A stretch of DNA of 14,363 bases from DUPQ01 sp041678685 (GCA_041678685.1 JBAYNV010000042.1:1-14363), one strand, 5' to 3'; shown: positions 7,258 through 14,351, counted from the stretch's first letter. Notes: generated from the letters alone by a model not told the origin. Translations and numbers: made by a program.

Positions 7258-7985
7258 ACATCAAGGAGTTGAAGACTACTGTATACTCCATGGATCTGCT
7301 AAAAGCTATTGAATTTGTTTATTCACTTGAAGAAGCGGATAAATATGAAAAAGTAAGATCGTCACTTGAAAAGGAAATACTACGTTGCAGAAAAATGCGC
7401 AGGTATGAAGACTCGCTGATCTCATTTGGAAATATATACATTGCAGGAGTAGATGAAGTCGGAAGGGGTCCTCTTGCAGGCCCTCTTGTCACAGGAGCTG
7501 TCATACTTGGAAATGATTATATGGCATATGGCATAAATGATTCCAAAAAAGTATCTCCAAAAATGAGAGAGGTCCTATACGATAATATTCAGAAAAACGC
7601 TGTAGCAGTAAGCATGCAAACAGTTGCCAACGATGAGATCGACAGGATCGGTATAGCAAATGCGGATAGGTATGCTATGTGCTTATCCGTCAATACCCTT
7701 GATGTAGTTCCTGATCATGTACTGATAGATGCAATGACGCTCAAGGATCTTGATATCAATCACACTGCGATCATTCATGGAGATGCTCTTTCGATATCTA
7801 TAGCAGCGGCTTCAATAGTAGCGAAAGTCACCAGGGACCGGATGATGGATGAGTATGATAAGATATATCCCGAGTATGGATTTATAAGAAACAAAGGATA
7901 CGGAACGCAGGAACATATAGATGCCATAAAAAAATATGGAATATGTCCGATACACAGAAAAACTTTCTTGAAAAACTTTATTTAG
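7254..7985 (+). CDS. rnhB: Ribonuclease HII
   Basis: A 243-residue enzyme that cuts RNA in RNA-DNA hybrids and starts removal of misincorporated ribonucleotides. The catalytic acids are D67 and E68 in AGVDEVGRGPLAGP, D159 in LIDA and D177 in HGDALS; the flanking SIAAASIVAKVTRD (182-195) is family-typical. The first 60 or so residues form the helical extension found in Firmicutes RNase HII. The histidine before GDA replaces a more common lysine. TGGAGGT stands 6 bases before the ATG, which overlaps the rbgA stop. No terminator separates it from the next gene, whose promoter lies over the end of rnhB. Confidence 0.96.
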   Translation: MNIKELKTTVYSMDLLKAIEFVYSLEEADKYEKVRSSLEKEILRCRKMRRYEDSLISFGNIYIAGVDEVGRGPLAGPLVTGAVILGNDYMAYGINDSKKVSPKMREVLYDNIQKNAVAVSMQTVANDEIDRIGIANADRYAMCLSVNTLDVVPDHVLIDAMTLKDLDINHTAIIHGDALSISIAAASIVAKVTRDRMMDEYDKIYPEYGFIRNKGYGTQEHIDAIKKYGICPIHRKTFLKNFI

Positions 7986-7998
7986 TTTATGTTATAAT
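7968..7998 (+). promoter_or_regulatory. Promoter of the aminotransferase-purB unit
   Basis: TGTTATAAT (7990-7998) is a perfect extended -10, identical to that of the tRNA operon. The -35 candidate TTGAAA (7968-7973) lies inside the end of rnhB at a long spacing of 19 bp; an extended -10 tolerates a weak -35. Start of transcription is expected near 8005. Confidence 0.65.
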
Positions 7999-8032
7999 CA
8001 TAGGAAAATCACTGTAAAGGCAGTCAACTATC

Positions 8033-9304
8033 ATGAACATAAAAAATGAATTCGAAAACGAAAAATCAAATTACGAAACCTATAAAGCAAAGGGTATCAG
8101 TCTCGATATATCCCGGGGAAAACCCAATAAATCGCAGATAGATTATATAGCTTCTGTATTTAAAGCTGCTGAGAATAAAAATGACTTTTATGTAAAAAGG
8201 ATCGGAATAGACAAATCGGATGCCGGTAATTATGGATTACCCAACGGTATAAGCGAACTTCGCAATCTGTTTTCCGATATTCTGGATGTTCCCGTAAATA
8301 ATATAATCATTGGCGGCAATTCGAGTTTAAGCCTTATGTATGATCTTATCGTCATCAACCTGCTTTTTGGCAATCCGCAAAGCCGTAGGCCATGGAAAGA
8401 TGAAGTGAAGATCAAGTTCTTATGTCCATGCCCCGGTTATGACAGGCATTTTGCAATGATTAAAAACTTCGGTTTTGAAATGATACCTGTTCCAATGACT
8501 CCAAACGGACCGGATATGGACATAATCGAAAAGCTTGTATCAGAAGATGATTCCATCCGTGGCATATGGTGTGTACCGATATACAGTAATCCAGAGGGAT
8601 ATGTTTATTCATATGAAACCGTTATGCGTCTGGCAAAGATGACATGCAGCGCTCCTGATTTTCGTATATTCTGGGATAATGCGTATTTTGCACATCATCT
8701 GGATCCCAACAGAATAAACACCATACCTGACATATTGAAGCTGTGCGCCGATCACGGAAATGAAGACAGGGTATACGAATTTGCTTCTACAAGCAAGATA
8801 TCTTTCCCCGGTGCAGGGATCGCGGTCATTGCATCTTCAAAGAAAAATATCGCTCAGATACAGGATCAGTTCAAATATAAGACGATAGGTAATGATAAAA
8901 TGAACATGTGGAGGCATTCTCTGGTCTTTAAAACTAAGGCTGATGTCTATGCTCATATGGCAAAGCTTTCTGAGTTCAATAGACCTAAATTCAAGGCAAC
9001 GAACGATATTTTGGAAAGTGAACTGAAGGATTACGGTAGATATGTACATTTCACACATCCTGAAGGCGGATACTTCCTATCTTTCAATACAATGAAAGGA
9101 TGTGCCAAACGCACATATGCTTTATGTAAAGCCGCCGGCTTGATCATCACTACAGTCGGAGACACATATCCGAACAGTTTTGATCCGGATGACAGTAATA
9201 TCAGGATCGCACCTACATATGCGGAAATGGATGATCTTGTACAGGCAATGCATCTTTTTGCATGTTGTGTTAAACTAGCTATATTAGAAAAATTGAACCT
9301 TTGA
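8033..9304 (+). CDS. Aminotransferase, aspartate aminotransferase subgroup Ic type (PLP)
   Basis: A 423-residue fold-type I aminotransferase. Its signature stretches match the Aminotran_MocR/AspT family (subgroup Ic aspartate aminotransferases, as in Corynebacterium): LDISRGKP (24-31), IIGGNSSL (92-99), FLCPCPGYDRHFA (129-141), GPDMD, GIWCVPIYSNPEG (177-189), FRIFWDNAY (210-218) and EFASTSKISFPGAG (249-262) with the PLP lysine K255. N186, D215 and Y218 should contact PLP. The likely reaction is aspartate plus 2-oxoglutarate to oxaloacetate plus glutamate, but substrate range is inferred. AAAGG lies 12 bases before the ATG, a long spacing. purB follows 11 bases after the stop, so the two are probably co-transcribed. 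Aspartate feeds the purine steps that PurB completes. Confidence 0.88.
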   Translation: MNIKNEFENEKSNYETYKAKGISLDISRGKPNKSQIDYIASVFKAAENKNDFYVKRIGIDKSDAGNYGLPNGISELRNLFSDILDVPVNNIIIGGNSSLSLMYDLIVINLLFGNPQSRRPWKDEVKIKFLCPCPGYDRHFAMIKNFGFEMIPVPMTPNGPDMDIIEKLVSEDDSIRGIWCVPIYSNPEGYVYSYETVMRLAKMTCSAPDFRIFWDNAYFAHHLDPNRINTIPDILKLCADHGNEDRVYEFASTSKISFPGAGIAVIASSKKNIAQIQDQFKYKTIGNDKMNMWRHSLVFKTKADVYAHMAKLSEFNRPKFKATNDILESELKDYGRYVHFTHPEGGYFLSFNTMKGCAKRTYALCKAAGLIITTVGDTYPNSFDPDDSNIRIAPTYAEMDDLVQAMHLFACCVKLAILEKLNL

Positions 9305-9305
9305 T

Positions 9306-9310
9306 AGGAG
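9306..9310 (+). promoter_or_regulatory. Ribosome binding site that decides the purB start
   Basis: AGGAG at 9306-9310 lies 5 bases before ATG 9316 and 11 before ATG 9322, but downstream of the TTG at 9301. That rules out the longest reading. Spacing favours 9316; alignment with long-form PurB proteins that begin MS slightly favours 9322. Confidence 0.65.
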
Positions 9311-9315
9311 CGTAT

Positions 9316-10752
9316 ATGCATATGTCAGAAATCAATTATGTGAGTCCGTTTTCAGAGAGGTACAGTTCAAAGGAAATGCAGTATATCTTTTCGGAAGAGA
9401 AGAAATTCCGCACATGGAGAAAGTTATGGATATCTCTTGCGAAGTCTGAAAAAGCATTAGGTCTTCCGATATCTGATCAACAGATATCAGAACTGATACA
9501 GAATCAGGAAAATATTAATTATGAAGATGCAAGACGTTTTGAAAAAGAAATAAGACATGATGTTATGAGCCATATTAAAGCTTATGCCTTACAGTGTCCT
9601 ACTGCCGGAGGCATAATACATCTTGGCGCGACATCATGCTTTGTTACCGATAATACTGACATAATCCTGATGAAAGAAGCCCTGGATATTGTAAGGTTAA
9701 AGCTTGTCACTGTAATGAAGAATCTGGCGGTTTTTTCGTTAAAGTATAAAGATATGCCGACTTTAGGATTCACACATCTGCAGCCCGCACAGCTTGTTAC
9801 GGTAGGGAAGAGATCAGCTTTATGGCTCCATGAATTCTATATGGATTTTAAAGAGTTTGAATTTGTATATGATTCTCTTAAGATGAGAGGGGTAAAAGGA
9901 ACGACCGGTACACAGGCAAGTTTCATGGAACTCTTCAATAATGATGAGGAGAAAGTAACTGAACTTGACAGGCTTGTCTGTGAAGAATTCGGTTTTACGG
10001 ACGCTTTACCGATAACTGGCCAGACATATTCAAGAAAGATCGATTCCGGAGTGTTAGGTCTTCTTGCATCTATAGCTCAGTCTGCACATAAAACAGGTAC
10101 CGATATCAGATTACTGCAAAGCATGAAGGAAATAGAGGAACCATATGAAAAAAGTCAGGTAGGTTCATCAGCAATGGCATACAAGAGGAATCCTATGCGC
10201 AGTGAGCGTATCTGTTCATTAGCCAGATATATAATAATCAATGCCATCAATCCTGAATTTACATCTTCAGTTCAGTGGCTTGAACGTACTCTTGATGATT
10301 CTGCAAACAGAAGATTATCTATTGCAGAAGGGTTTCTTGCAGCAGACGGAATGCTGGATATTTTAATCAATGTAACAGATGGACTCGTAGTAAATCCGCT
10401 GATGATAAAAAAACACATAACTGAAGAAATACCATTTATTGCCACTGAGAACATACTTATGGAAAGTGTGAAAAGGGGAGGAGATCGCCAGATTTTACAT
10501 GAAAAAATAAGAAATTACTCTAATATCGCTTCAAAAAGGATAAAAGAAGAGGGTAAAGAAAATAATCTTCTGGAACTTATCGCATCAGATAAAGATTTCT
10601 CATTCTCTATTGAGGATCTGATGGAACTGACCGATGCATCAAAATATATAGGGAGATCGTCTAACCAGGTAAGCGAATTTATCGACAAATATTTAAACGA
10701 TATATTTAATAAATACTATCACGGACATATTGCAGTTGATTTGAATGTATGA
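9316..10752 (+). CDS. purB: Adenylosuccinate lyase
   Basis: A 478-residue enzyme of the fumarase/aspartase superfamily. It releases fumarate from SAICAR and from adenylosuccinate, serving both the main purine pathway and the AMP branch. Seen: N-terminal YVSPFSERYSSKEM, H81-D82 in RHDVMSH, HLGATS (102-107), the catalytic-acid region THLQPAQ with H154, KGTTGTQASF (194-203) and the superfamily signature GSSAMAYKRNP (283-293) on the mobile loop that bears the catalytic serine. The YVSPLSERYASKEM-like beginning and the length place it in the long PurB form common in Clostridia rather than the B. subtilis form of about 430 residues. It follows the aminotransferase by 11 bases. No terminator is visible after it; the regulator gene starts 37 bases downstream. 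Confidence 0.95.
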   Translation: MHMSEINYVSPFSERYSSKEMQYIFSEEKKFRTWRKLWISLAKSEKALGLPISDQQISELIQNQENINYEDARRFEKEIRHDVMSHIKAYALQCPTAGGIIHLGATSCFVTDNTDIILMKEALDIVRLKLVTVMKNLAVFSLKYKDMPTLGFTHLQPAQLVTVGKRSALWLHEFYMDFKEFEFVYDSLKMRGVKGTTGTQASFMELFNNDEEKVTELDRLVCEEFGFTDALPITGQTYSRKIDSGVLGLLASIAQSAHKTGTDIRLLQSMKEIEEPYEKSQVGSSAMAYKRNPMRSERICSLARYIIINAINPEFTSSVQWLERTLDDSANRRLSIAEGFLAADGMLDILINVTDGLVVNPLMIKKHITEEIPFIATENILMESVKRGGDRQILHEKIRNYSNIASKRIKEEGKENNLLELIASDKDFSFSIEDLMELTDASKYIGRSSNQVSEFIDKYLNDIFNKYYHGHIAVDLNV

Positions 10753-10758
10753 TACTAT
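10730..10758 (+). promoter_or_regulatory. Possible promoter of the GntR-type gene, with palindrome GTATGATAC
   Basis: TACTAT (10753-10758) with an extended TGA (10750-10752) lies 17 bp after a weak TTGCAG (10730-10735), all within or next to the end of purB. The 9-base palindrome GTATGATAC (10747-10755) overlaps this -10. It could be a self-operator for the regulator, but a 9-base palindrome in AT-rich DNA may be chance. Confidence 0.35.
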
Positions 10759-10789
10759 AACTCTATTCTTGTAAGGACAGGTGAATATC

Positions 10790-11530
10790 ATGATCAATAA
10801 ATACAGTTCGACACCGTTATATTACCAGCTTAAGGAAGAACTTATAAAAGGCATGAAAAACGGTAAATATGCTCCAGGCGATGCAATACCTTCAGAAAAT
10901 GAATTAGCTGAATCATATTCTCTTTCACGTCCTACAGTACGGCAGGCGATCGGTGAGCTTGCTAAGATCGGTTATCTATATAAGATAAAGGGTAAGGGTA
11001 CATTTGTCGCTGATTATATAAATAAAACTACATATGATCACACAAAAGGTTTCGTTCACTGCATACTTGATACTACTAATACTGAAAACCGAACGATCAT
11101 AGAATCCACCACAATAAACGGATCCATAGAACTTAACAAGAAATTCAATGTAGAATACAAATCCAATTTTCATGAGGATTATACCAAAGTAACGTATACG
11201 ACCGAAACAAACGGTAATATTGCATATTCGATATCTATATTGCCTTTGAATTATTTCCCAAATGCTGCAGAGCTTTTATTCAGGAATGTGAATTCAATGG
11301 AGCTTCTTATAGGGAAATACCCATTGGATCCTACATTTGCTAAATGTAGTATATTACTGGAAAATGCGACTCTTGAAGAAAGTAAGATCATTAAGGTCCC
11401 TGAAAATACTCCATTGTTCAAAGTAGAAACATATCTTTTAGGTAGGACCGGATATATCGTAGAATTCAATACCACATGGTATAACGCAAATAATACAGTG
11501 ATTGATTTTAACAAGGGAAGAAGAGTCTGA
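10790..11530 (+). CDS. GntR-family transcriptional regulator, HutC/UTRA type
   Basis: A 246-residue protein with an N-terminal winged helix-turn-helix (about 5-75): PLYYQLKEELIKGM, GDAIPSENELAESYSLSRPTV (recognition helix about 46-57), and the wing YKIKGKGTFVA. The C-terminal part (about 85-246) has the length and ending (TPLFKVETYLL, then VEFNTTWYNANN) of the UTRA ligand-binding domain found in HutC, PhnF and YvoA-like regulators, though it is diverged. The ligand cannot be read from sequence. ATG 10790 is preferred because AGGTGA (10779-10784) stands 5 bases before it; the GTG at 10781 lies inside that site. It is alone on this strand before a terminator, with no obvious catabolic partner, so it may act on distant genes or on itself. 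Confidence 0.87.
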   Translation: MINKYSSTPLYYQLKEELIKGMKNGKYAPGDAIPSENELAESYSLSRPTVRQAIGELAKIGYLYKIKGKGTFVADYINKTTYDHTKGFVHCILDTTNTENRTIIESTTINGSIELNKKFNVEYKSNFHEDYTKVTYTTETNGNIAYSISILPLNYFPNAAELLFRNVNSMELLIGKYPLDPTFAKCSILLENATLEESKIIKVPENTPLFKVETYLLGRTGYIVEFNTTWYNANNTVIDFNKGRRV

Positions 11531-11565
11531 AATGATTTTTGCAGACCTGAAAATTAATCGTTGAT

Positions 11566-11589
11566 TAGACATAATCATAATTTTGTCTA
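11566..11589. repeat. Inverted repeat TAGACA/TGTCTA with HutC-like half GTCTATAC
   Basis: TAGACA (11566-11571) and TGTCTA (11584-11589) form a dyad with 12 bases between. The right arm continues as GTCTATAC (11585-11592), which fits the GTMTAKAC operator pattern known for HutC-type GntR proteins. It lies just behind the GntR-type gene but not in front of any gene, so its role is unclear. Confidence 0.35.
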
Positions 11590-11683
11590 TACCAGAGAAG
11601 TTCAAAACATGATAATTGGACAAAAACCGTCTGAAATGACGGTTTTAATTTTGCATCCCTTCTGCAACTGAGATTTTGTCTAT
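11580..11683 (+). repeat. Direct repeat ATTTTGTCTAT, two copies
   Basis: The 11-base word ATTTTGTCTAT occurs at 11580-11590 and again at 11673-11683, on either side of the terminator hairpin in the gap between the convergent genes. No function is known; the shared GTCTAT core is the point of interest. Confidence 0.5.
11623..11652. terminator. Terminator hairpin between convergent genes, probably bidirectional
   Basis: AAAACCGTC (11623-11631) pairs perfectly with GACGGTTTT (11638-11646) around loop TGAAAT. On the plus strand it runs into TTTTAATTTT after the GntR-type gene. On the minus strand it ends in TTTTT after the dehydrogenase gene, about 90 bases beyond that stop. It fits a shared terminator. 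Confidence 0.82.
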
Positions 11684-11734
11684 TACATATTTACCTTAAA
11701 AACTTCATAATCTATATTAGATATTTTAATGCAT

Positions 11735-12694
11735 TTATTTTATTCTTTTGTTAACAACATTCATTGGATCACCTGAAATAAAATGCTTAAGATTCTCTAC
11801 AACGATTTTTATAAGCCTCTGTCTTGTTTCGATCGGTATCCATGCAGTATGCGGTGTTATTATAAGATTCTTTACATTATAAAGTATACAGTCATCTTTC
11901 ATTGGTTCCGTCTCGAGTACATCAATTGCAGCGCCGGATAATTTTTCTGATTCAAGAGCTTCCTTAAGTGCATATTCGTCAACTATTCCGCCTCTTGCAG
12001 TATTTATAAAAAAAGCCCCGTCCTTCATTTTATCAAATGCGGTTTTATTGAACATTTTACTGGTTTCATTAGTAAGTGGACAATGGACCGATATTATATC
12101 CGAAGACTGTAATAGCTTATCAAATGATACAAATTTTACCATATAATCGTTTTTAGGTGTTCTTGTATTGACCAGAACATTCATGTTGAATGCTTTTGCT
12201 ATCCTTATTACGGCCATGGATATGTTACCATATCCTATCAATCCCAATGTCTTACCATTAAGCTCATATTTCTTGTATACTAAAGGCGAAAATGATGTGC
12301 TGTTTTTCCATTTTCCGTCTTCAACAAATTTCGTATAATTTCTCAGATTGTTGTAATGCTCAAGGATATATGAAAATACCTGTTGGGCTACAGCGCTTGT
12401 CGAATAGCTGCCTGCATTGCTGACAATTATTCCTCTTTCGGAAGCATAATCTATATCGATGTTATTATACCCGGTAGCAAAAAGCCCGATATACTTAAGA
12501 TTCTCCGCGTACTGAAGCACTTCCCTGTCCAATTTCGTCTTATTGCACAGTACGATATCAGCATCCTTGATTCTGTCCGGTATATCCTTATATTCAGTGT
12601 ATTCATATTTGACTATATCCCCGAATTGATCGAATACCTTAACATCAATGTCTCCATTTGTAACTGTCATCAGATCAGTGATCACTATTTTCAT
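11735..12694 (-). CDS. D-2-hydroxyacid dehydrogenase, NAD(P)-dependent (glycerate dehydrogenase-like)
   Basis: A 319-residue dehydrogenase that interconverts a 2-keto acid and its D-2-hydroxy acid. The substrate-binding half begins MKIVITD and contains GLFATGYNNIDIDYASERG (70-88). The Rossmann motif GLIGYGNIS (151-159) has serine where the third glycine usually stands. The catalytic set is complete: R234 in NTARGGIVDE, E263 in LETEP and H282 in TPHTAW. NTRTP (176-180) replaces the acidic residue common after the second strand in NADH enzymes, so cofactor preference is open. GLFATGYNNID resembles HprA-like glycerate dehydrogenases, but the substrate is not proven. AGGAGGGT (12701-12708, minus strand) is a strong ribosome binding site overlapping the mgtE stop 12 bases upstream, so the gene is co-transcribed with mgtE. 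Confidence 0.9.
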   Translation of the reverse strand: MKIVITDLMTVTNGDIDVKVFDQFGDIVKYEYTEYKDIPDRIKDADIVLCNKTKLDREVLQYAENLKYIGLFATGYNNIDIDYASERGIIVSNAGSYSTSAVAQQVFSYILEHYNNLRNYTKFVEDGKWKNSTSFSPLVYKKYELNGKTLGLIGYGNISMAVIRIAKAFNMNVLVNTRTPKNDYMVKFVSFDKLLQSSDIISVHCPLTNETSKMFNKTAFDKMKDGAFFINTARGGIVDEYALKEALESEKLSGAAIDVLETEPMKDDCILYNVKNLIITPHTAWIPIETRQRLIKIVVENLKHFISGDPMNVVNKRIK

Positions 12695-12706
12695 TTATTC
12701 ACCCTC

Positions 12707-14041
12707 CTATATCCCTAACAATGATTTTGCAACCGCAAAATATATCAAGACAGCAAAAGCATCTACTATTGTCGTTATCATCGGAGATACGGCGATAGCA
12801 GGATCCAATTTCACTTTCTTAGCTATAAACGGTAAAATGGCACCGCATAAAACGGCTATTATGACGGTACACATCAAAGTCAATGATATTGCCAGTGTTA
12901 CAGCAAATTCGATTCTCTGGATCATAAATAATTTAATAAAGTTCACCAGAGCAAGCGTACCTCCGATCAGCAGACCGACTCCCAATTCCTTTAGCAGTAT
13001 TTTAGGCATATCCTGCATTTTTATCTCATCGATCCCTAAACCGCGGATTATAAGAGTGGACGTCTGAGCGCCTGAATTTCCTGAAGTGTCCATTATCATA
13101 GGTATGAATCCAGCAAGTACAACGAATGTAGTAAGAAATTCCTCATATTTGCCTATTATCATCTGTGAGACAGTGGCTCCTATCATTAGTATAACAAGCC
13201 ATATGATCCTGCTTTTGGCAAGTTTGAAAATACTCGTCTTCATATATGATTCTTCCAAAGGTGCTACACCGGCCATTCTTTCCATTTCATCGGACGCATC
13301 ATCTTCCATCATCTCAACAACATCATCGACTGTGATAATACCTACAAGCCTTTTCTCATTATCCACGACAGGCATACTGAGTATGTCATATTTTGAGAAC
13401 ATCTGCGATATTTCGTCAGTATTGGTCATTGTTGAAGCAGATATGAGATCGTCCTTCATTATGTCTGCTATGATAACATCGTCCTTTGCCAGTATCAGAT
13501 CTTTCAAAGTGACTTCGCCAAGAAGCATCCTTTTTTCATCAATTACATAACAGTTGTTCACGGTTTCTTTTTTTACAGCAAATTTCTTGACTCTTTCTAT
13601 TGCATCAGTTACTGTCATGTCTTTCCTAAGATCCATATATTCGATAGTCATTATGCTTCCTGCCGTATCATCAGGATATTGCAGAAAGTGATTTATCAGT
13701 TTCCTTCTTGCCTCTGACACATTCTGCAGTACTCTGGTAACGTAATTCGCCGGTAATTCGCTTAAGATATCAACCGTATCATCCATGAACAGATTGTTCA
13801 TCAGATATGTTATTTCTTCCTCGTTTATATTTTCTAATATGTCGATATGCATATCTTTATCCATATATGCAAAAACATCTGCTCCCATATCTTTTGAAAG
13901 CAACCTGAAAACAACTATTGCATCGTTTTCTTCTAATTCCGTAATTACTTCTGCGATATCTGCAGGATTTTCTTCTGCAAGAAAGGCTTTTAGGTCCTTA
14001 TAATTTTTCTTTACAAGTAATTCAAGTATTGTGTCGATCAT
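12707..14041 (-). CDS. mgtE: Magnesium transporter MgtE
   Basis: A 444-residue magnesium channel/transporter of normal family length. In order: the helical MgtE N domain (about 1-130, with EENPADIAEVI and LPANYVTRVL), two CBS domains (about 137-196 and 197-257) that in the family bind magnesium and close the pore, a connecting helix (about 258-280), and five membrane segments (about 280-300, 303-325, 350-372, 380-402 and 418-440). Pore signatures are FIPMIMDTSGNSGAQTSTL (312-330) and VKLDPAIAVSPMITTIVDA (410-428); D427 corresponds to the pore aspartate of the T. thermophilus protein. GGAAGGAG precedes the ATG by 5 bases but can be locked in a hairpin. The gene leads a unit with the dehydrogenase and has its own promoter and leader. 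Confidence 0.96.
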   Translation of the reverse strand: MIDTILELLVKKNYKDLKAFLAEENPADIAEVITELEENDAIVVFRLLSKDMGADVFAYMDKDMHIDILENINEEEITYLMNNLFMDDTVDILSELPANYVTRVLQNVSEARRKLINHFLQYPDDTAGSIMTIEYMDLRKDMTVTDAIERVKKFAVKKETVNNCYVIDEKRMLLGEVTLKDLILAKDDVIIADIMKDDLISASTMTNTDEISQMFSKYDILSMPVVDNEKRLVGIITVDDVVEMMEDDASDEMERMAGVAPLEESYMKTSIFKLAKSRIIWLVILMIGATVSQMIIGKYEEFLTTFVVLAGFIPMIMDTSGNSGAQTSTLIIRGLGIDEIKMQDMPKILLKELGVGLLIGGTLALVNFIKLFMIQRIEFAVTLAISLTLMCTVIIAVLCGAILPFIAKKVKLDPAIAVSPMITTIVDAFAVLIYFAVAKSLLGI

Positions 14042-14202
14042 TTATTCTCCTTCCAAGTCAAAGGAGAAAAACACATACCTATTTTGGCTCCCTTAACTTC
14101 CTAATATTAAATTTCGTTCGTGACCCGTACTATCAGATAAAGGGATTTCCAAAATTTCTCACTTCCTTCTTTCGAAAATTATAGATCAGTAAGATCTATT
14201 AC
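14042..14202 (-). promoter_or_regulatory. Structured mgtE 5' leader, of no class I recognise, with SD-masking hairpin
   Basis: From the predicted start near 14202, about 160 nt of leader can form three parts on the minus strand. First, the hairpin ATAGATC/GATCTAT (14193-14199 with 14181-14187). Second, a long-range helix ATTTTGG/CCAAAAT (14149-14155 with 14081-14087) plus TCCCTT/AAGGGA (14140-14145 with 14089-14094), capped by CTGATA/TATTAG (14131-14136 with 14101-14106, one G-U pair) and a 24-nt loop containing ACGGGTCACGAACG. Third, TTCTCCTT/AAGGAGAA (14061-14068 with 14045-14052), a perfect 8-bp helix that buries the Shine-Dalgarno. GAGAAA (14155-14160) could free it by pairing with TTTCTC (14064-14069). 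The M-box boxes such as GGTGAGGCTCCT are not seen. Confidence 0.55.
14047..14054 (-). promoter_or_regulatory. mgtE ribosome binding site, predicted to be masked
   Basis: GGAAGGAG on the minus strand lies 5 bases before the ATG. Its AAGGAG part is wholly inside the 8-bp helix with TTCTCCTT (14061-14068), so translation should depend on opening that hairpin. Confidence 0.75.
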
Positions 14203-14208
14203 TCATAC

Positions 14209-14237
14209 ATTTTATACCAACTTATTATTTATGTCAA
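14209..14237 (-). promoter_or_regulatory. Promoter of the mgtE-dehydrogenase unit
   Basis: On the minus strand a perfect TTGACA (14232-14237) is followed after 17 bp by TAAAAT (14209-14214). A TATAAA two bases earlier would give 15 bp spacing. Transcription should start near 14202, giving a leader of about 160 nt. Confidence 0.78.
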
Positions 14238-14268
14238 AGCTAAGATAGTGTAAACTTGTTTGGGGATT

Positions 14269-14345
14269 GATAAAATAAAAGAGAAATCCCATTTGAATCT
14301 CTCCAGGTTCAGATTATCTACTAAATAGCAGAAAGGACTTCTCTC
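14269..14345 (-). ncRNA. Candidate small RNA or attenuator with three-helix fold and U-rich 3' end
   Basis: Minus strand. If transcription starts near 14345, the RNA closes on itself: GAGAGAAGTCCT (14334-14345) pairs with GGGATTTCTCTT (14279-14290) over 12 pairs including three G-U pairs. Inside are TCTGCT/AGTAGA (14327-14332 with 14317-14322, loop ATTT) and AATCT/AGATT (14311-14315 with 14296-14300, loop GAACCTGGAG). The closing helix is followed by TTTTATTTTATC, as in an intrinsic terminator. I recognise no known RNA class. It could be an independent small RNA, an attenuator on a first mgtE promoter, or simply an elaborate terminator of a gene beyond the window. Confidence 0.45.
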
Positions 14346-14351
14346 ATGGAT

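Noticed and set aside
9301..9315. TTG at 9301 as purB start
   Set aside because: The ribosome binding site AGGAG lies downstream of it, so the start must be ATG 9316 or 9322.
12383..13550. Plus-strand open frames of 111, 139 and 154 codons across the dehydrogenase and mgtE
   Set aside because: They lie antisense to two clear genes, lack ribosome binding sites and have low-complexity translations.
14042..14202. M-box magnesium riboswitch in front of mgtE
   Set aside because: Expected by analogy with Bacillus, but the conserved GGTGAGGCTCCT and GACGCCAAT-type boxes are not present on the minus strand.
14296..14315. TPP-riboswitch-like words (CTGAACCTGG) in the edge element
   Set aside because: Only this one short word resembles the TPP class; the CTGAGA box and the rest of the aptamer are missing and the element is too short.
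14321..14347. Eight-codon leader peptide on the minus strand (ATG at 14347, ending TAG TAG)
   Set aside because: There is no ribosome binding site, and the predicted transcription start lies at or after its ATG. The bases are better explained by the RNA helices.
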